Below, piece by piece: positions 7,780 through 15,337 of a stretch of 34,531 nucleotides of DNA. Source of the DNA: a virus; IMG/VR virus record IMGVR_UViG_3300009163_000101, positions 1 through 34,531 of that record; one strand, 5' to 3'. How positions within the stretch are numbered: the first letter of the stretch is position 1; each line of letters opens with the position of its first letter. Under the pieces are notes generated by a model. That model was given only the letters and a program-made list of their open reading frames with translations. It was not told the origin of the DNA and ran no database searches. A program made the position numbers and the translations under genes.

Positions 7780-9708
7780 CTAACGAATCGGGCAAGCCCC
7801 AGTTGAGCAGTCATCAAGTTCCAACATTGCACCGGATGGCATCTGTTGTATCTCAACAGAAAAATCTAGTTTTGACAATATCTTGGCATACTCATCTTTA
7901 GTTATTTCCTCATACGGGGGTAATAGGAAATTGTGGTCCACATGTAGCAAGAACGATACAGACTTAATTCCGTTATTGTAATTCTTACTTAACCATTGCT
8001 TTATGTCAGACAATTCTTCTTTCTTGTAATAAACAGTTACCGAAACAGCATTGTCTGCCCAGACTGTTTGCATTTTCTTAACCCACTCAAGTTGATCAAT
8101 TGCTGTCATATTTTTTGCTAGAATAGAATTCTCGGGCGATTCACAAGGGAATTCAACAACGTACTTTGTATGGTCTTCTCTACCGTCAATACCAACATCC
8201 CACACAACCTTGTAACCTCGTTTTCTGCACAAAGCAACCAGAGGGTCAACTGAGCTAAAACGAACTCTACGAATATAGTACTGCGCAAAAGCTGGGTGAA
8301 TGCCTGGCGTAACACCAGCAAGAAGCGACAGAGTTCCTGATGGCTGAACTGTTGTTAATCTAATTGAATTATTCCAACCTTTTTCTTTACTATATTTTTT
8401 ATCATATTCTTTAATATAAGAATAAACTTCAGAAAGCCAATTAATTTTTTCTTCAGAACACTGTAGTATTCCAGTAATTGATTGACCAAGCCTAGCGTTC
8501 TTGTGAACAATTGTATTTGTTTTTTCGTAAGGGTAAGAAAGTCTAGTTACTTGTTTTTGAATCATATAAAGAAGTTTTGAAATTTCTTTAAACTGTTCTA
8601 TTGATTCAACATTTGGTAAAAATATTGTTGCCAAATTGCAAGACTCTCCATCTGCAAGAGCAATCTCTGCGCATGGGTTAAAGCCATCTATTGATGGGTC
8701 TGGAGATTTCTCCCCTAATCTTCCATAAGATCTAGCTAGCTTTCTGTTGATTAGACCATATGGCTCTCCCGAACCATCATAGCCTTTCCACAACTCTGGC
8801 ATAATTTCATCGTAGGAATCAGCATAAATTGAATTATTGCTATTTGCTCTCCAGCCAGGAACATCGCCGGACGACCAATTTTTTGCTCTTAAAAACAAAA
8901 TATCATCAGGATCACCAATTGCAATTTGTGCAGAACGGCGAGAAGAACCTGAGACAACAACCCTGCCGATAATATTGCAGATATCTAATACATCAATAGA
9001 ACGAAGTTTCTTTCCTGTTCTTTCGTTGAATATAGAACAAATATCATTAATCCCGTCAACCAAAGCCCCAGGGCCAGAAGCTGTTCCCCCAAACGTTTTC
9101 ACTGGTGCTCCAAACTCACGAACTAAAATAGTTGAGTATGTGAAAGATTTGCCCGTAACAAAATAAGACTCCAAGACTTTATGGAGCAATTCCCTCCAGC
9201 CTTGCCTTGAGTCTGGAATAATAAAATCAGCATCCGATGTTCTTTCTGATTTAACATAATCAACTTGTTTTATTTTTGGTAAATCGTGAATTTTTGATCT
9301 TTCTACTGAATAACCAACTCCACCACCAAGCATTAAGTAATCAAACAACAATTCAAAATCTTCAATTTTTTCAATGTTTGTAAAAAAACAATTGTTCAAA
9401 GATGTACCAGAAAACTGCTGGACAAGAGGAGTTCCTAGTTGCCACAAAGATCTGCCAGCAACAATGCACCTCAAATTAAACATATGGTCAAATAAAGCCT
9501 CAGCCTCTTCTTGTGTGAACTCAACTCCTATTTCAATAGAACCATTGATAACCCGAGCTAAAGTTTCAACCCACGTTTCGTTACGATCTTCGCCTACAAT
9601 TTTGCGACTATATGTGCGCATGTAAACAACTTCGCCAAGGCCTCCAAAACCCCAAGGGGCTTGTTTTTTTTGGTATGACGATAAAAATTCATTTGATAAA
9701 ATAGACAA
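7780..9708 (-). CDS. nrdJ: Adenosylcobalamin-dependent (class II) ribonucleoside-triphosphate reductase
   Basis: 642 aa of the monomeric RTPR type. It reduces ribonucleotides to deoxyribonucleotides for phage DNA synthesis using coenzyme B12. Visible catalytic residues: NNCFF (Cys107), NPCAE (Asn344, Cys346 thiyl, Glu348) and Cys357 at the same 11-residue spacing as Cys408/Cys419 of the Lactobacillus enzyme, plus the C-terminal CSTGAC pair (Cys634, Cys639) that is re-reduced by thioredoxin. The start is TTG 9708, set by GGAGG five bases upstream; the longer reading from 9720 would include the Shine-Dalgarno site in the coding sequence. TATACT lies upstream in the gap to the glycosyltransferase. 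Being class II it needs no oxygen and no second subunit, but depends on host or environmental B12. Confidence 0.93.
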   Translation of the reverse strand: MSILSNEFLSSYQKKQAPWGFGGLGEVVYMRTYSRKIVGEDRNETWVETLARVINGSIEIGVEFTQEEAEALFDHMFNLRCIVAGRSLWQLGTPLVQQFSGTSLNNCFFTNIEKIEDFELLFDYLMLGGGVGYSVERSKIHDLPKIKQVDYVKSERTSDADFIIPDSRQGWRELLHKVLESYFVTGKSFTYSTILVREFGAPVKTFGGTASGPGALVDGINDICSIFNERTGKKLRSIDVLDICNIIGRVVVSGSSRRSAQIAIGDPDDILFLRAKNWSSGDVPGWRANSNNSIYADSYDEIMPELWKGYDGSGEPYGLINRKLARSYGRLGEKSPDPSIDGFNPCAEIALADGESCNLATIFLPNVESIEQFKEISKLLYMIQKQVTRLSYPYEKTNTIVHKNARLGQSITGILQCSEEKINWLSEVYSYIKEYDKKYSKEKGWNNSIRLTTVQPSGTLSLLAGVTPGIHPAFAQYYIRRVRFSSVDPLVALCRKRGYKVVWDVGIDGREDHTKYVVEFPCESPENSILAKNMTAIDQLEWVKKMQTVWADNAVSVTVYYKKEELSDIKQWLSKNYNNGIKSVSFLLHVDHNFLLPPYEEITKDEYAKILSKLDFSVEIQQMPSGAMLELDDCSTGACPIR

Positions 9709-9774
9709 TAGATCCTCCAATAAATGTGAATAATAAGTTTAGCAGTATAGCGATATATTAAGACTTAATGTTAC

Positions 9775-10794
9775 TTAGGACTTAATGATAGAATTTTCAA
9801 AAAATTCAATACGCGCAATTACTTTATCAGCAACGGCGCTCCAAGATTGTTCTTTGTGAATTATTTTTGCCGATTTAATCGTATATTTTTTGAAATCATC
9901 ATAATGGTCAACAACATTTTCCATTAGATTAATAAGCACATCTAAATCTGGGTAGGCCCATTGCCCCGTGTCTTCCCCATAAAAATTACTGTTCCATGAT
10001 GCATCGCCGTAAGAAGCTTCCAAAGGTACTGAATAGTGAGCAAAATCTTTGCAGCCTGTTTCGTTTGTCACGATTGTAGGCATACCTGTTGCGATAGTTT
10101 CAAACGGAATCATTCCAAAACCTTCTCCCATTGTTGGGTAAACCATGCAATGACATTTATGATATAAAGCAACTAAGTCTTCAGTAGACAAGTCGTAACC
10201 TATTCCAATAATCTGAGGATGTTGTGTAGCTGGCACAAGTTTCCCATTCATATAAACTTCAGCGTAACAAAAATTGTTATACTTCAAAACTAATTTAAAA
10301 TCGTTATTACCTTCGTACAATTCCAAAAAGGCATCTACAGCCATTTGTGCATTCTTCCTTTTGCTATCTCCGCCAACATGAAGGAAATTAAAAGTTTCAG
10401 TAATTTCTCTATCAATTATCTTGAAGCTGGGATTTATGCCGTGAGGAATAACGTGAATGTTTGTATGCACATTGTTGGCTAAATAAACTTCTTTAACAAA
10501 ATTAGAAGTAGCCCAAATTTCATCTTGAGTTTGCATATTGAATAACCAACCATTTGGTATCTTTGTAGATTCCCATGGCGTGTAGCCGACTTTGTAATAG
10601 TTGCTGGATTGATAATAATAAGGCTGGCAAAAATTAATGTGGTAAGGAATATCATTTTTATTGTAAAAAACTGCAATTTCTTTTTCCCGAAGAGCAGCTA
10701 TTAATTGAAGAGCAGCAATACTGTAACCTTGAGAATACCAATTAAGACCGCTTATGTCTGTAGCACTGGGAGTAAACCAACTAATTTTTTTCAT
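9775..10794 (-). CDS. GT4-type glycosyltransferase
   Basis: 339 aa, GT-B fold family 4. The N-terminal half has SWFTPSATDISGLNWYSQGY and a weak acceptor domain; the C-terminal domain has INPSF, FNFLHVGGDSKRKNAQMAVDAF and the diagnostic E-x7-E region EGFGMIPFETIATGMPTIVTNETG, which binds the nucleotide-sugar donor. In phages such enzymes modify phage DNA, virion proteins or host surface glycans; the substrate cannot be read here. No good Shine-Dalgarno site precedes ATG 10794, which lies 6 bases after the stop of the upstream gene, so coupling is likely. Confidence 0.85.
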   Translation of the reverse strand: MKKISWFTPSATDISGLNWYSQGYSIAALQLIAALREKEIAVFYNKNDIPYHINFCQPYYYQSSNYYKVGYTPWESTKIPNGWLFNMQTQDEIWATSNFVKEVYLANNVHTNIHVIPHGINPSFKIIDREITETFNFLHVGGDSKRKNAQMAVDAFLELYEGNNDFKLVLKYNNFCYAEVYMNGKLVPATQHPQIIGIGYDLSTEDLVALYHKCHCMVYPTMGEGFGMIPFETIATGMPTIVTNETGCKDFAHYSVPLEASYGDASWNSNFYGEDTGQWAYPDLDVLINLMENVVDHYDDFKKYTIKSAKIIHKEQSWSAVADKVIARIEFFENSIIKS

Positions 10795-10800
10795 TTGTAG

Positions 10801-11058
10801 TTAATCTTTCTTTTGTTTTTTTTGTTTCTTATTCTGTACAGGGGTTGTTGGCTCATTCATGTCTAAACATTTTACACCATTTGCAATTAATATATTTGCT
10901 TGGTCTTCAGAAATTTCTGAAGTAACTGGAATATTACTAAACATGCATTTTGTTGCGGCTAAATAAAAATCACTAACTTTAGTGATTGTAATCCAAGACG
11001 GATCAACAATTGCCGCTCCGCTATAATCATCAGATTCTATAATCGCTATGACTTTCAT
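10801..11058 (-). CDS. Hypothetical protein with Lys/Gln-rich tail, leaderless
   Basis: 85 aa. An alpha/beta N-terminal part (MKVIAIIESDDYSGAAIVDPSW) is followed by a helix and a C-terminal run NKKQKKQKKD. TATACT (complement of 11065-11070) ends exactly 6 bases before ATG 11058, with no ribosome binding site, so this is a good leaderless candidate and the promoter-proximal gene of the leftward unit. Function not recognised. Confidence 0.65.
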   Translation of the reverse strand: MKVIAIIESDDYSGAAIVDPSWITITKVSDFYLAATKCMFSNIPVTSEISEDQANILIANGVKCLDMNEPTTPVQNKKQKKQKKD

Positions 11059-11064
11059 AAAATA

Positions 11065-11070
11065 AGTATA
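11065..11070 (-). promoter_or_regulatory. -10 box TATACT, leftward leaderless promoter
   Basis: TATACT on the minus strand with 6 bases to ATG 11058. It faces away from the TTAGCATAC repeats at 11101. Confidence 0.6.
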
Positions 11071-11100
11071 TCACCGATTTTACTTGTTAACGGATAATAC

Positions 11101-11182
11101 TTAGCATACTTAGCATACTTAGTATTTGATGATTAATTGGTTTTTTGGCGTGCTGTCGCACGCCAGTATACTAGTATGCTAG
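11101..11182. promoter_or_regulatory. Divergent control region: TTAGCATAC repeats and hairpin
   Basis: TTAGCATAC occurs twice in tandem (11101-11109, 11110-11118) followed by a partial third copy. A perfect 7-bp hairpin GGCGTGC/GCACGCC (11147-11164, loop TGTC) follows, and then AGTATACTAGTATGCTAG (11165-11182), which contains the same motif in inverted orientation. The block lies between divergent leftward and rightward genes. It looks like operator sites for a phage regulator; an iteron role is possible. Confidence 0.6.
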
Positions 11183-11245
11183 AGCAAATTTCAAGTCTTA
11201 ATTAAAATTTTTTAAAATTTGATTTTCATCCTGGGGTGTGCAAGA

Positions 11246-11422
11246 ATGTACAACATGAGAAACTTATTAATTTTTACCGGATATCACTTGTTTATGGCTT
11301 TACTGCTTAAATACAGTATTCAAAGTGGTTTTGATCACAACATAGGAATTGCTTCTAGTCTAGGGATATCGTTATATTTTAACTTTATTGTTTTGTTGTT
11401 AAAAAATGCTAACAAACAATAA
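11246..11422 (+). CDS. Small membrane protein
   Basis: 58 aa from ATG 11246 (an in-frame ATG at 11255 and a TTG at 11219 are alternatives; GGGG lies about 10 bases upstream of 11246). Two hydrophobic segments are visible, about residues 6-20 and 33-50 (LISLYFNFIVLLL type), with a basic C-terminus, as in a two-TM hairpin. First rightward gene; its last 17 bases overlap the next gene. Function unknown; holin-like or host-membrane roles are possible. Confidence 0.5.
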   Translation: MYNMRNLLIFTGYHLFMALLLKYSIQSGFDHNIGIASSLGISLYFNFIVLLLKNANKQ

Positions 11423-11801
11423 CTACAGCTTTTTAAAAAATAAAAAAGTTCTTTTACTAAGTGATACTGGAAACCCTTACAAGTACTTAACAAATTTCAT
11501 TCCAGAATTGAGCGAATCAAAAATATTTATATATGTCTCACCAGCATCAACATCTAAGTTTATTAGATTGTTTGTCAAACAAAGTCTTAACAAAAAAGTA
11601 AAAATTATTGAAGATAAAAATTTTTCTATGTTTTATAATAATGAAATTAAAGATTATCACGTATGTATTTTTTTTGGTAAAAATAAAACTAAAGAGACTA
11701 ATATGCTTAAGAGGCTTACAAGAGATATGCTATTATTGTATAATAATATTATAGTTATTACGGAAAGTGGGGTGGATTACGATGAGGATTATAGCGTTTG
11801 A
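11406..11801 (+). CDS. Hypothetical, alpha/beta fold
   Basis: 131 aa, Lys/Asn-rich. Alternating strands and helices are apparent (KKVLLLSDTGNPYKYLTNF, SKIFIYVSPAS, VKIIEDKN, YHVCIFFGKN, NIIVITESG), suggesting a Rossmann-like or restriction-fold-like core, but no catalytic motif is recognised. The start overlaps the preceding membrane gene and its end overlaps the next gene, so it is translationally coupled in a small operon. Confidence 0.6.
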   Translation: MLTNNNYSFLKNKKVLLLSDTGNPYKYLTNFIPELSESKIFIYVSPASTSKFIRLFVKQSLNKKVKIIEDKNFSMFYNNEIKDYHVCIFFGKNKTKETNMLKRLTRDMLLLYNNIIVITESGVDYDEDYSV

Positions 11802-12072
11802 TGGAGATAGCGAGCTGGAAGATATTGCTAGTATGGCAATTGTAATAAAGGCTGTCCCGTTTGAGAATGCCTTTGTTCCGGCTTTTTTTATTCAAAGCCC
11901 CGATGACGATCATGATATGAGCCTGGATGAATTAAGTGCACTAATGGATGGCATTGAAATTGCGCAAAAATCAATTGACAGTATTATTGCTTTTATTTTA
12001 AAACAAAGCTATAAAGAAAGTGACAATAAATATAAAAATTATGAAATAGGTCCTGAAGAAGATGATTTATAA
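11782..12072 (+). CDS. Hypothetical acidic protein
   Basis: 96 aa from ATG 11782, supported by GGGGTGG 6-12 bases upstream; a GTG at 11767 is an alternative. Acidic (DDDHDMSLDEL..., GPEEDDL at the end) with a beta-rich first half (RIIAFDGDSELEDIASMAIVIKAVPF) and a helical second half. Overlaps both neighbours by a few bases. Family not recognised. Confidence 0.6.
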   Translation: MRIIAFDGDSELEDIASMAIVIKAVPFENAFVPAFFIQSPDDDHDMSLDELSALMDGIEIAQKSIDSIIAFILKQSYKESDNKYKNYEIGPEEDDL

Positions 12073-12385
12073 CTATTATGATTTGATTAATCAAGGCCAT
12101 ATTCTTGGTGGTTTGATTGAGGATTTCTATTACCCCGAAAAAATTTGCCCGTATTGCTTCAAACCTCTTGTTCCAGTTCAAGCAATTCATTGGGTTGGAG
12201 ATAAATTTCAATACAAAGCTTTATATTTTTGTTCTAGTGGCGAGTGCCCTGTTTATGATGAAGGTGCAAAAAAAGCTTACGCAAGAATATACTATTCTTC
12301 AGAGCAAGCTTATGTTGAATTTTGTGATGTTCAGATGCCTGTACAAAGGTGGGAACAGGCTGATGTTGTTAGCATATATCGTTAA
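12062..12385 (+). CDS. Zinc-ribbon-like hypothetical
   Basis: 107 aa. Cys29-x2-Cys32 and Cys57-x4-Cys62 form a probable zinc site (ICPYCFKPL ... YFCSSGECPVY). The remainder is a small alpha/beta domain. It overlaps the preceding gene by 11 bases and ends just before the ftsZ promoter. A nucleic-acid or protein-binding role is likely from the zinc ribbon but not demonstrated. Confidence 0.6.
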   Translation: MIYNYYDLINQGHILGGLIEDFYYPEKICPYCFKPLVPVQAIHWVGDKFQYKALYFCSSGECPVYDEGAKKAYARIYYSSEQAYVEFCDVQMPVQRWEQADVVSIYR

Positions 12386-12406
12386 TATGTGATATTCTAT
12401 TTTACT
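12371..12406 (+). promoter_or_regulatory. ftsZ promoter, near-leaderless
   Basis: AGCATA (12371-12376) and TATTCT (12393-12398) are 16 bases apart; TATTCT ends 8 bases before ATG 12407 and there is no ribosome binding site. The AGCATA core and the GATATT-CTATT context resemble the promoters of the cassette array at 19.3-22.4 kb. Confidence 0.55.
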
Positions 12407-13411
12407 ATGCAAAAACAAAATACAGCCGTTATTAAAGTTATCGGCGTTGGTGGCGGCGGAGTAAATGCATTAAACAGAATGATAGAGTCTGGCTTGACTG
12501 GGGTTGAATTTATTGCAATCAATACCGATGCTCAGCAATTGCTTTCAAGCAATGCTAATATCAAAATTGATATTGGCCGTGAATTAACTCGTGGATTAGG
12601 GGCTGGCGCAGATCCAGACATTGGTTACGAAGCAGCTCAGCAAAGCAGAGATGAAATTAAAGAAGCTATTGCTGGCGCTGACATGGTATTCATTACAGCT
12701 GGCGAAGGCGGAGGAACGGGCACTGGTGCTGCTCCAGTTGTTGCTGAAATATGCAAAGATGAAGGAGCATTAACGGTTGCAATTGTTACCCAGCCATTTT
12801 CTTTTGAAGGGTACCGAAGAATAAAGCAAGCAAAAGAAGGCATTATTGCCCTTAGGGAAAAAGTTGACACAATTGTTATTATCCCCAATGATAAGCTTTC
12901 ATCTGTTCTTGAAGAAAATATTTCTATAATTGATGCTTTCAAAAAAGCAGACACGATGCTCCTTGATGGTGTTTCTGGGATTACTGATTTAATTACCAAC
13001 ACAGGAATTATTAATACAGACTTTGCAGACATAAGATCGGTTTTACTAAAAGCAGGAACTGCTCTAATTTCAACAGGAATATCTTCTGGTGAAAATCGTG
13101 CAGTCAACGCCGCCAATCTGGCAATAAATTCACCATTGCTGGATGTATCAATCAAAGGCGCAAAAAGTATTGTAGTGAATATTACTGGACCAGCAAATAC
13201 TAGTTTATCTGAAGTCACAGCCGCAATGAACGTTGTTCATGGGATTGCTCACCAAGAATCAAACATAATTCATGGCTTGATTATAAATGAAAACGGTGTA
13301 GATGAAATAAAAATTACTATTATTGCTGCTGGGTTTGACGATGTACAACAAGATCAAAAATCTAACAACAACAATAATCAAAATGATTTTAGAGATTTGT
13401 TTAAGAAATAA
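12407..13411 (+). CDS. ftsZ: Phage-encoded FtsZ, tubulin-like cell-division GTPase
   Basis: 334 aa from ATG 12407; the longer GTG reading at 12389 would run through the -10 box. This is a full FtsZ core: VIKVIGVGGGGVNALNRM, INTDAQ, GRELTRGLGAGADP, the tubulin signature GEGGGTGTGAAP (GGGTGTG at 101-107), IIPNDKL, and a T7 loop NTDFAD (Asn203, Asp205, Asp208) with the residues needed for GTP hydrolysis, then ITGPANTSLSEV and IKITIIAAGFDD. It is far closer to bacterial FtsZ than to phage PhuZ tubulins. The core ends near residue 312 and only a 22-residue Asn/Gln-rich tail follows, ending DFRDLFKK, instead of a long linker plus conserved C-terminal peptide. It may co-polymerise with or poison the host Z ring; this is inference. 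Confidence 0.95.
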   Translation: MQKQNTAVIKVIGVGGGGVNALNRMIESGLTGVEFIAINTDAQQLLSSNANIKIDIGRELTRGLGAGADPDIGYEAAQQSRDEIKEAIAGADMVFITAGEGGGTGTGAAPVVAEICKDEGALTVAIVTQPFSFEGYRRIKQAKEGIIALREKVDTIVIIPNDKLSSVLEENISIIDAFKKADTMLLDGVSGITDLITNTGIINTDFADIRSVLLKAGTALISTGISSGENRAVNAANLAINSPLLDVSIKGAKSIVVNITGPANTSLSEVTAAMNVVHGIAHQESNIIHGLIINENGVDEIKITIIAAGFDDVQQDQKSNNNNNQNDFRDLFKK

Positions 13412-13443
13412 TTTAATTTATTGATCGTAAATCAAATATATAG

Positions 13444-13449
13444 TACAAT
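13444..13449 (+). promoter_or_regulatory. -10 box TACAAT, near-leaderless
   Basis: TACAAT ends 8 bases before ATG 13458, in the 46-base gap after ftsZ, with no Shine-Dalgarno site. The local context AGTACAATTA...ATTATG recurs at 22846-22863. Confidence 0.5.
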
Positions 13450-13457
13450 TATAGATT

Positions 13458-14498
13458 ATGCCGATTCAATCATGCTCAAGCGAAGGCAAACCAGGTTATC
13501 AGTGGGGAGAGCAAGGTTCTTGTTACACTTACACAGTTGGTGATGAATCATCAATTAAAGAGGCCAAAAAGAAAGCCCAAGTGCAAGGGATTGCCGCTCG
13601 CCTAAATGGTTATGAAGAAAAAGCCAACGAAGTCACTACTTCGTCCATGGGTTCTGGTTTAAAAAACCCTCAACAAGGTTACGGCCCAAAGAAGAAGAAG
13701 AAACCAGAAGATATTTTTAAAGATATTGAAAAAAGCTTGACTCAATGGTTTGAAGAAAAATGGGTAGATATCTCTAGACCTAAAAAAGGCGGGGGTTTTG
13801 AACCATGTGGTCGCGCTGATGCTAAAAGTGGGAAATACCCAAAATGCGTTCCAGCTGCTCAAGCCGCAAGAATGAGCTCAGCACAAATTAGTTCAGCAGT
13901 TAATAGAAAAAGAAGAGCTGAGTCATCTCAATCAAGAGATGATAAAAAACCAATCAATGTCCCCACTAAAGTAGAAAAAGCAAGTGTTAATGTTCCAACC
14001 AACCCAGGACTGTATGCTCGTGTGAAAGCGGAGGCTAAGGCTAAATTTGATGTATATCCTTCAGCGTATGCGAACGCTTGGCTTGTGCGTGAATACAAGA
14101 AAAGAGGGGGAGGCTACAGAACAGTTTCTAAATCAATTGAAGATTTAGAAAAAGTTGCTGAAGACTTGGCAGAAGAGGAAGCAATGCTTGCTGATGCATT
14201 AATTGCAATTGCCAGAATGCACGGAAAGTTTAACGAAGACGAAACTGGTATTTGGGCTGGATACGATAGCCCAGAAGAAAATGATGTTAAAGAAATTGGA
14301 GTAAAGTGCGCTAATTGTGTTCTTTACGAAGGCAATGGTGTTTGTAAAATTATTGCTCAAAAAGTGGAAGATGAAGGCAAGTGTCGTTTTGCGGTCATTC
14401 CTGATGGAGTGGTCCAGGTTGATTCCGAAATGGACGATGACGGAAACCAGTCAGTATTGAATTATTTAAAAAATAAGGTACTAGAATTTTTAATGTGA
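13458..14498 (+). CDS. Modular cysteine-rich phage protein (DUF5872-like module)
   Basis: 346 aa with at least three modules. Residues 1-50: SCSSEGKPGYQWGEQGSCYTY followed by a Lys/Ala helix, a short module seen in many phage proteins. Residues 95-150: WVDISRPKKGGGFEPCGR ... GKYPKCVPAAQAARMS and an Arg/Lys helix, DUF5872-like. Residues 175-215: PGLYARVKAEAKAKFDVYPSAYANAWLVREYKKRGGGYR. C-terminal 270-320: CANCVLYEGNGVCKIIAQKV ... GKCRFAVIPDG, a four-cysteine metal-binding candidate. Such modules travel together with DUF6321, which is present in the protease fusion of this phage. Role unknown, possibly virion-associated. Confidence 0.7.
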   Translation: MPIQSCSSEGKPGYQWGEQGSCYTYTVGDESSIKEAKKKAQVQGIAARLNGYEEKANEVTTSSMGSGLKNPQQGYGPKKKKKPEDIFKDIEKSLTQWFEEKWVDISRPKKGGGFEPCGRADAKSGKYPKCVPAAQAARMSSAQISSAVNRKRRAESSQSRDDKKPINVPTKVEKASVNVPTNPGLYARVKAEAKAKFDVYPSAYANAWLVREYKKRGGGYRTVSKSIEDLEKVAEDLAEEEAMLADALIAIARMHGKFNEDETGIWAGYDSPEENDVKEIGVKCANCVLYEGNGVCKIIAQKVEDEGKCRFAVIPDGVVQVDSEMDDDGNQSVLNYLKNKVLEFLM

Positions 14499-14516
14499 TA
14501 TGCTTAATAGCATATC
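14497..14516 (+). terminator. Perfect 8-bp hairpin after the modular protein gene
   Basis: GATATGCT and AGCATATC flank a TAAT loop, starting at the upstream stop codon and ending 19 bases before the next start. No U-tract follows, so it may be an operator or mRNA-processing/stability element rather than a terminator. Confidence 0.4.
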
Positions 14517-14535
14517 TTTGATATAAGGAGAATTT

Positions 14536-14949
14536 ATGAATTTTATTAATATCCCGGTTGATAATGCTAAAGAAATGATTCGGCAGCATTCATTCCTGAG
14601 AGATAAGAGCGACCAGATGTCAAAAGCCGCTTTTACCCAAATGAAAGAGTCCCTTGAGGCTGTTACTTACCATCAAAGCCAAATTGATATTTTGAGCAAA
14701 GCTGTCAAGGATGTAACTTTTATGTTAACTCAAACAAAAACAAGTCTTGGCGGAGGCACTCTTGCGCCAGCTCCATCAGCACCAACTGAGTCATCTTTGA
14801 ACCCAGCACCAGAAACTAGTTTTGGGCCGGGCGATCCGAAGAGAGTTAAAAAAGACAGCTTGATTGAAATGCTTAAAGCATATGAAAGCGAGAATGGTGA
14901 ATTTGATATCAACCCAGAGGTTATTGCTAGTTTTTTAATGGCTGAGTAA
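14536..14949 (+). CDS. Hypothetical, helical with Pro/Ala/Ser-rich linker
   Basis: 137 aa. Residues 1-75 are helical (AKEMIRQHSFLRDKSDQMSK, KAAFTQMKESLEAVTYHQSQ) and could form a coiled coil. Residues 80-110 are a Pro/Ser/Thr/Gly-rich linker, and the C-terminus (DSLIEMLKAYESENGEFDINPEVIASFLM) is a short helical domain. AGGAG lies 7 bases before ATG 14536. Its stop overlaps the next start (TAATGG). Function not recognised. Confidence 0.6.
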   Translation: MNFINIPVDNAKEMIRQHSFLRDKSDQMSKAAFTQMKESLEAVTYHQSQIDILSKAVKDVTFMLTQTKTSLGGGTLAPAPSAPTESSLNPAPETSFGPGDPKRVKKDSLIEMLKAYESENGEFDINPEVIASFLMAE

Positions 14950-15194
14950 TGGAGTCATCCATTATTGTAGCTATTATAGGTTTGGTTGGTGCGGTTATGG
15001 TTGCATTAATCCAAAAAAGCAGGAAAGAGAATAAGGAAGATCACAATACGGTAGCGCAACTTTTAGAAATAGTACATCACGATGTATCCAAAGTAGAAGA
15101 TAAGCTAGATAGTGTAAAAGTAAAATTAGATAATCATATTTCTGATCACAAAACAGACAAAATTCAAAAAATTAAACAACAAGTTAAAAAATAA
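14949..15194 (+). CDS. One-TM coiled-coil protein (holin-like candidate)
   Basis: 81 aa. Residues 3-22 (SSIIVAIIGLVGAVMVALIQ) are a single membrane segment with the N-terminus presumably outside, followed by a charged region and a coiled coil (LLEIVHHDVSKVEDKLDSVKVKLDNHISDHK) and a basic end. The layout resembles small TM/coil proteins common in actinophages (DUF2746-like) and some type-III holins. The start codon overlaps the preceding stop. Lysis function is a guess from topology. Confidence 0.55.
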   Translation: MESSIIVAIIGLVGAVMVALIQKSRKENKEDHNTVAQLLEIVHHDVSKVEDKLDSVKVKLDNHISDHKTDKIQKIKQQVKK

Positions 15195-15208
15195 TATTCT
15201 TTTAAAAT

Positions 15209-15270
15209 TAGCCGACCTTGGCTTGTTTATTTCGCAAGATTAGACAGGAACGGGGTCGGCTATATTTTTT
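15209..15270 (+). terminator. Long-loop terminator or small structured RNA
   Basis: A perfect 9-bp stem (TAGCCGACC 15209-15217 with GGTCGGCTA 15254-15262) closes a 36-base loop that contains its own 4-bp stem (CTTG 15222-15225, CAAG 15234-15237). TATTTTTTTT follows at once, as in an intrinsic terminator. The large loop is unusual. Confidence 0.65.
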
Positions 15271-15304
15271 TTATAAAATAAACATATTTGGCGTTTTGCT
15301 GTGG

Positions 15305-15333
15305 TATAGTTATTTTAACAACAGAAAGAAGGA
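15305..15333 (+). promoter_or_regulatory. Promoter -10 and ribosome binding site of the wHTH gene
   Basis: TATAGT at 15305-15310 lies just after the upstream terminator, and AGAAAGAAGGA ends a few bases before ATG 15338. Unlike its neighbours this gene has a normal leader. Confidence 0.45.
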
Positions 15334-15337
15334 TGCA

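Noticed and set aside
12637-13218. Long minus-strand ORF of 193 codons
   Set aside because: It lies antisense within ftsZ, has no ribosome site and a composition expected from the complementary frame.
12407-13411. PhuZ-type phage tubulin
   Set aside because: The sequence has the bacterial FtsZ blocks GRELTRGLGAGA and NTDFAD and no PhuZ-like long C-terminal tail.
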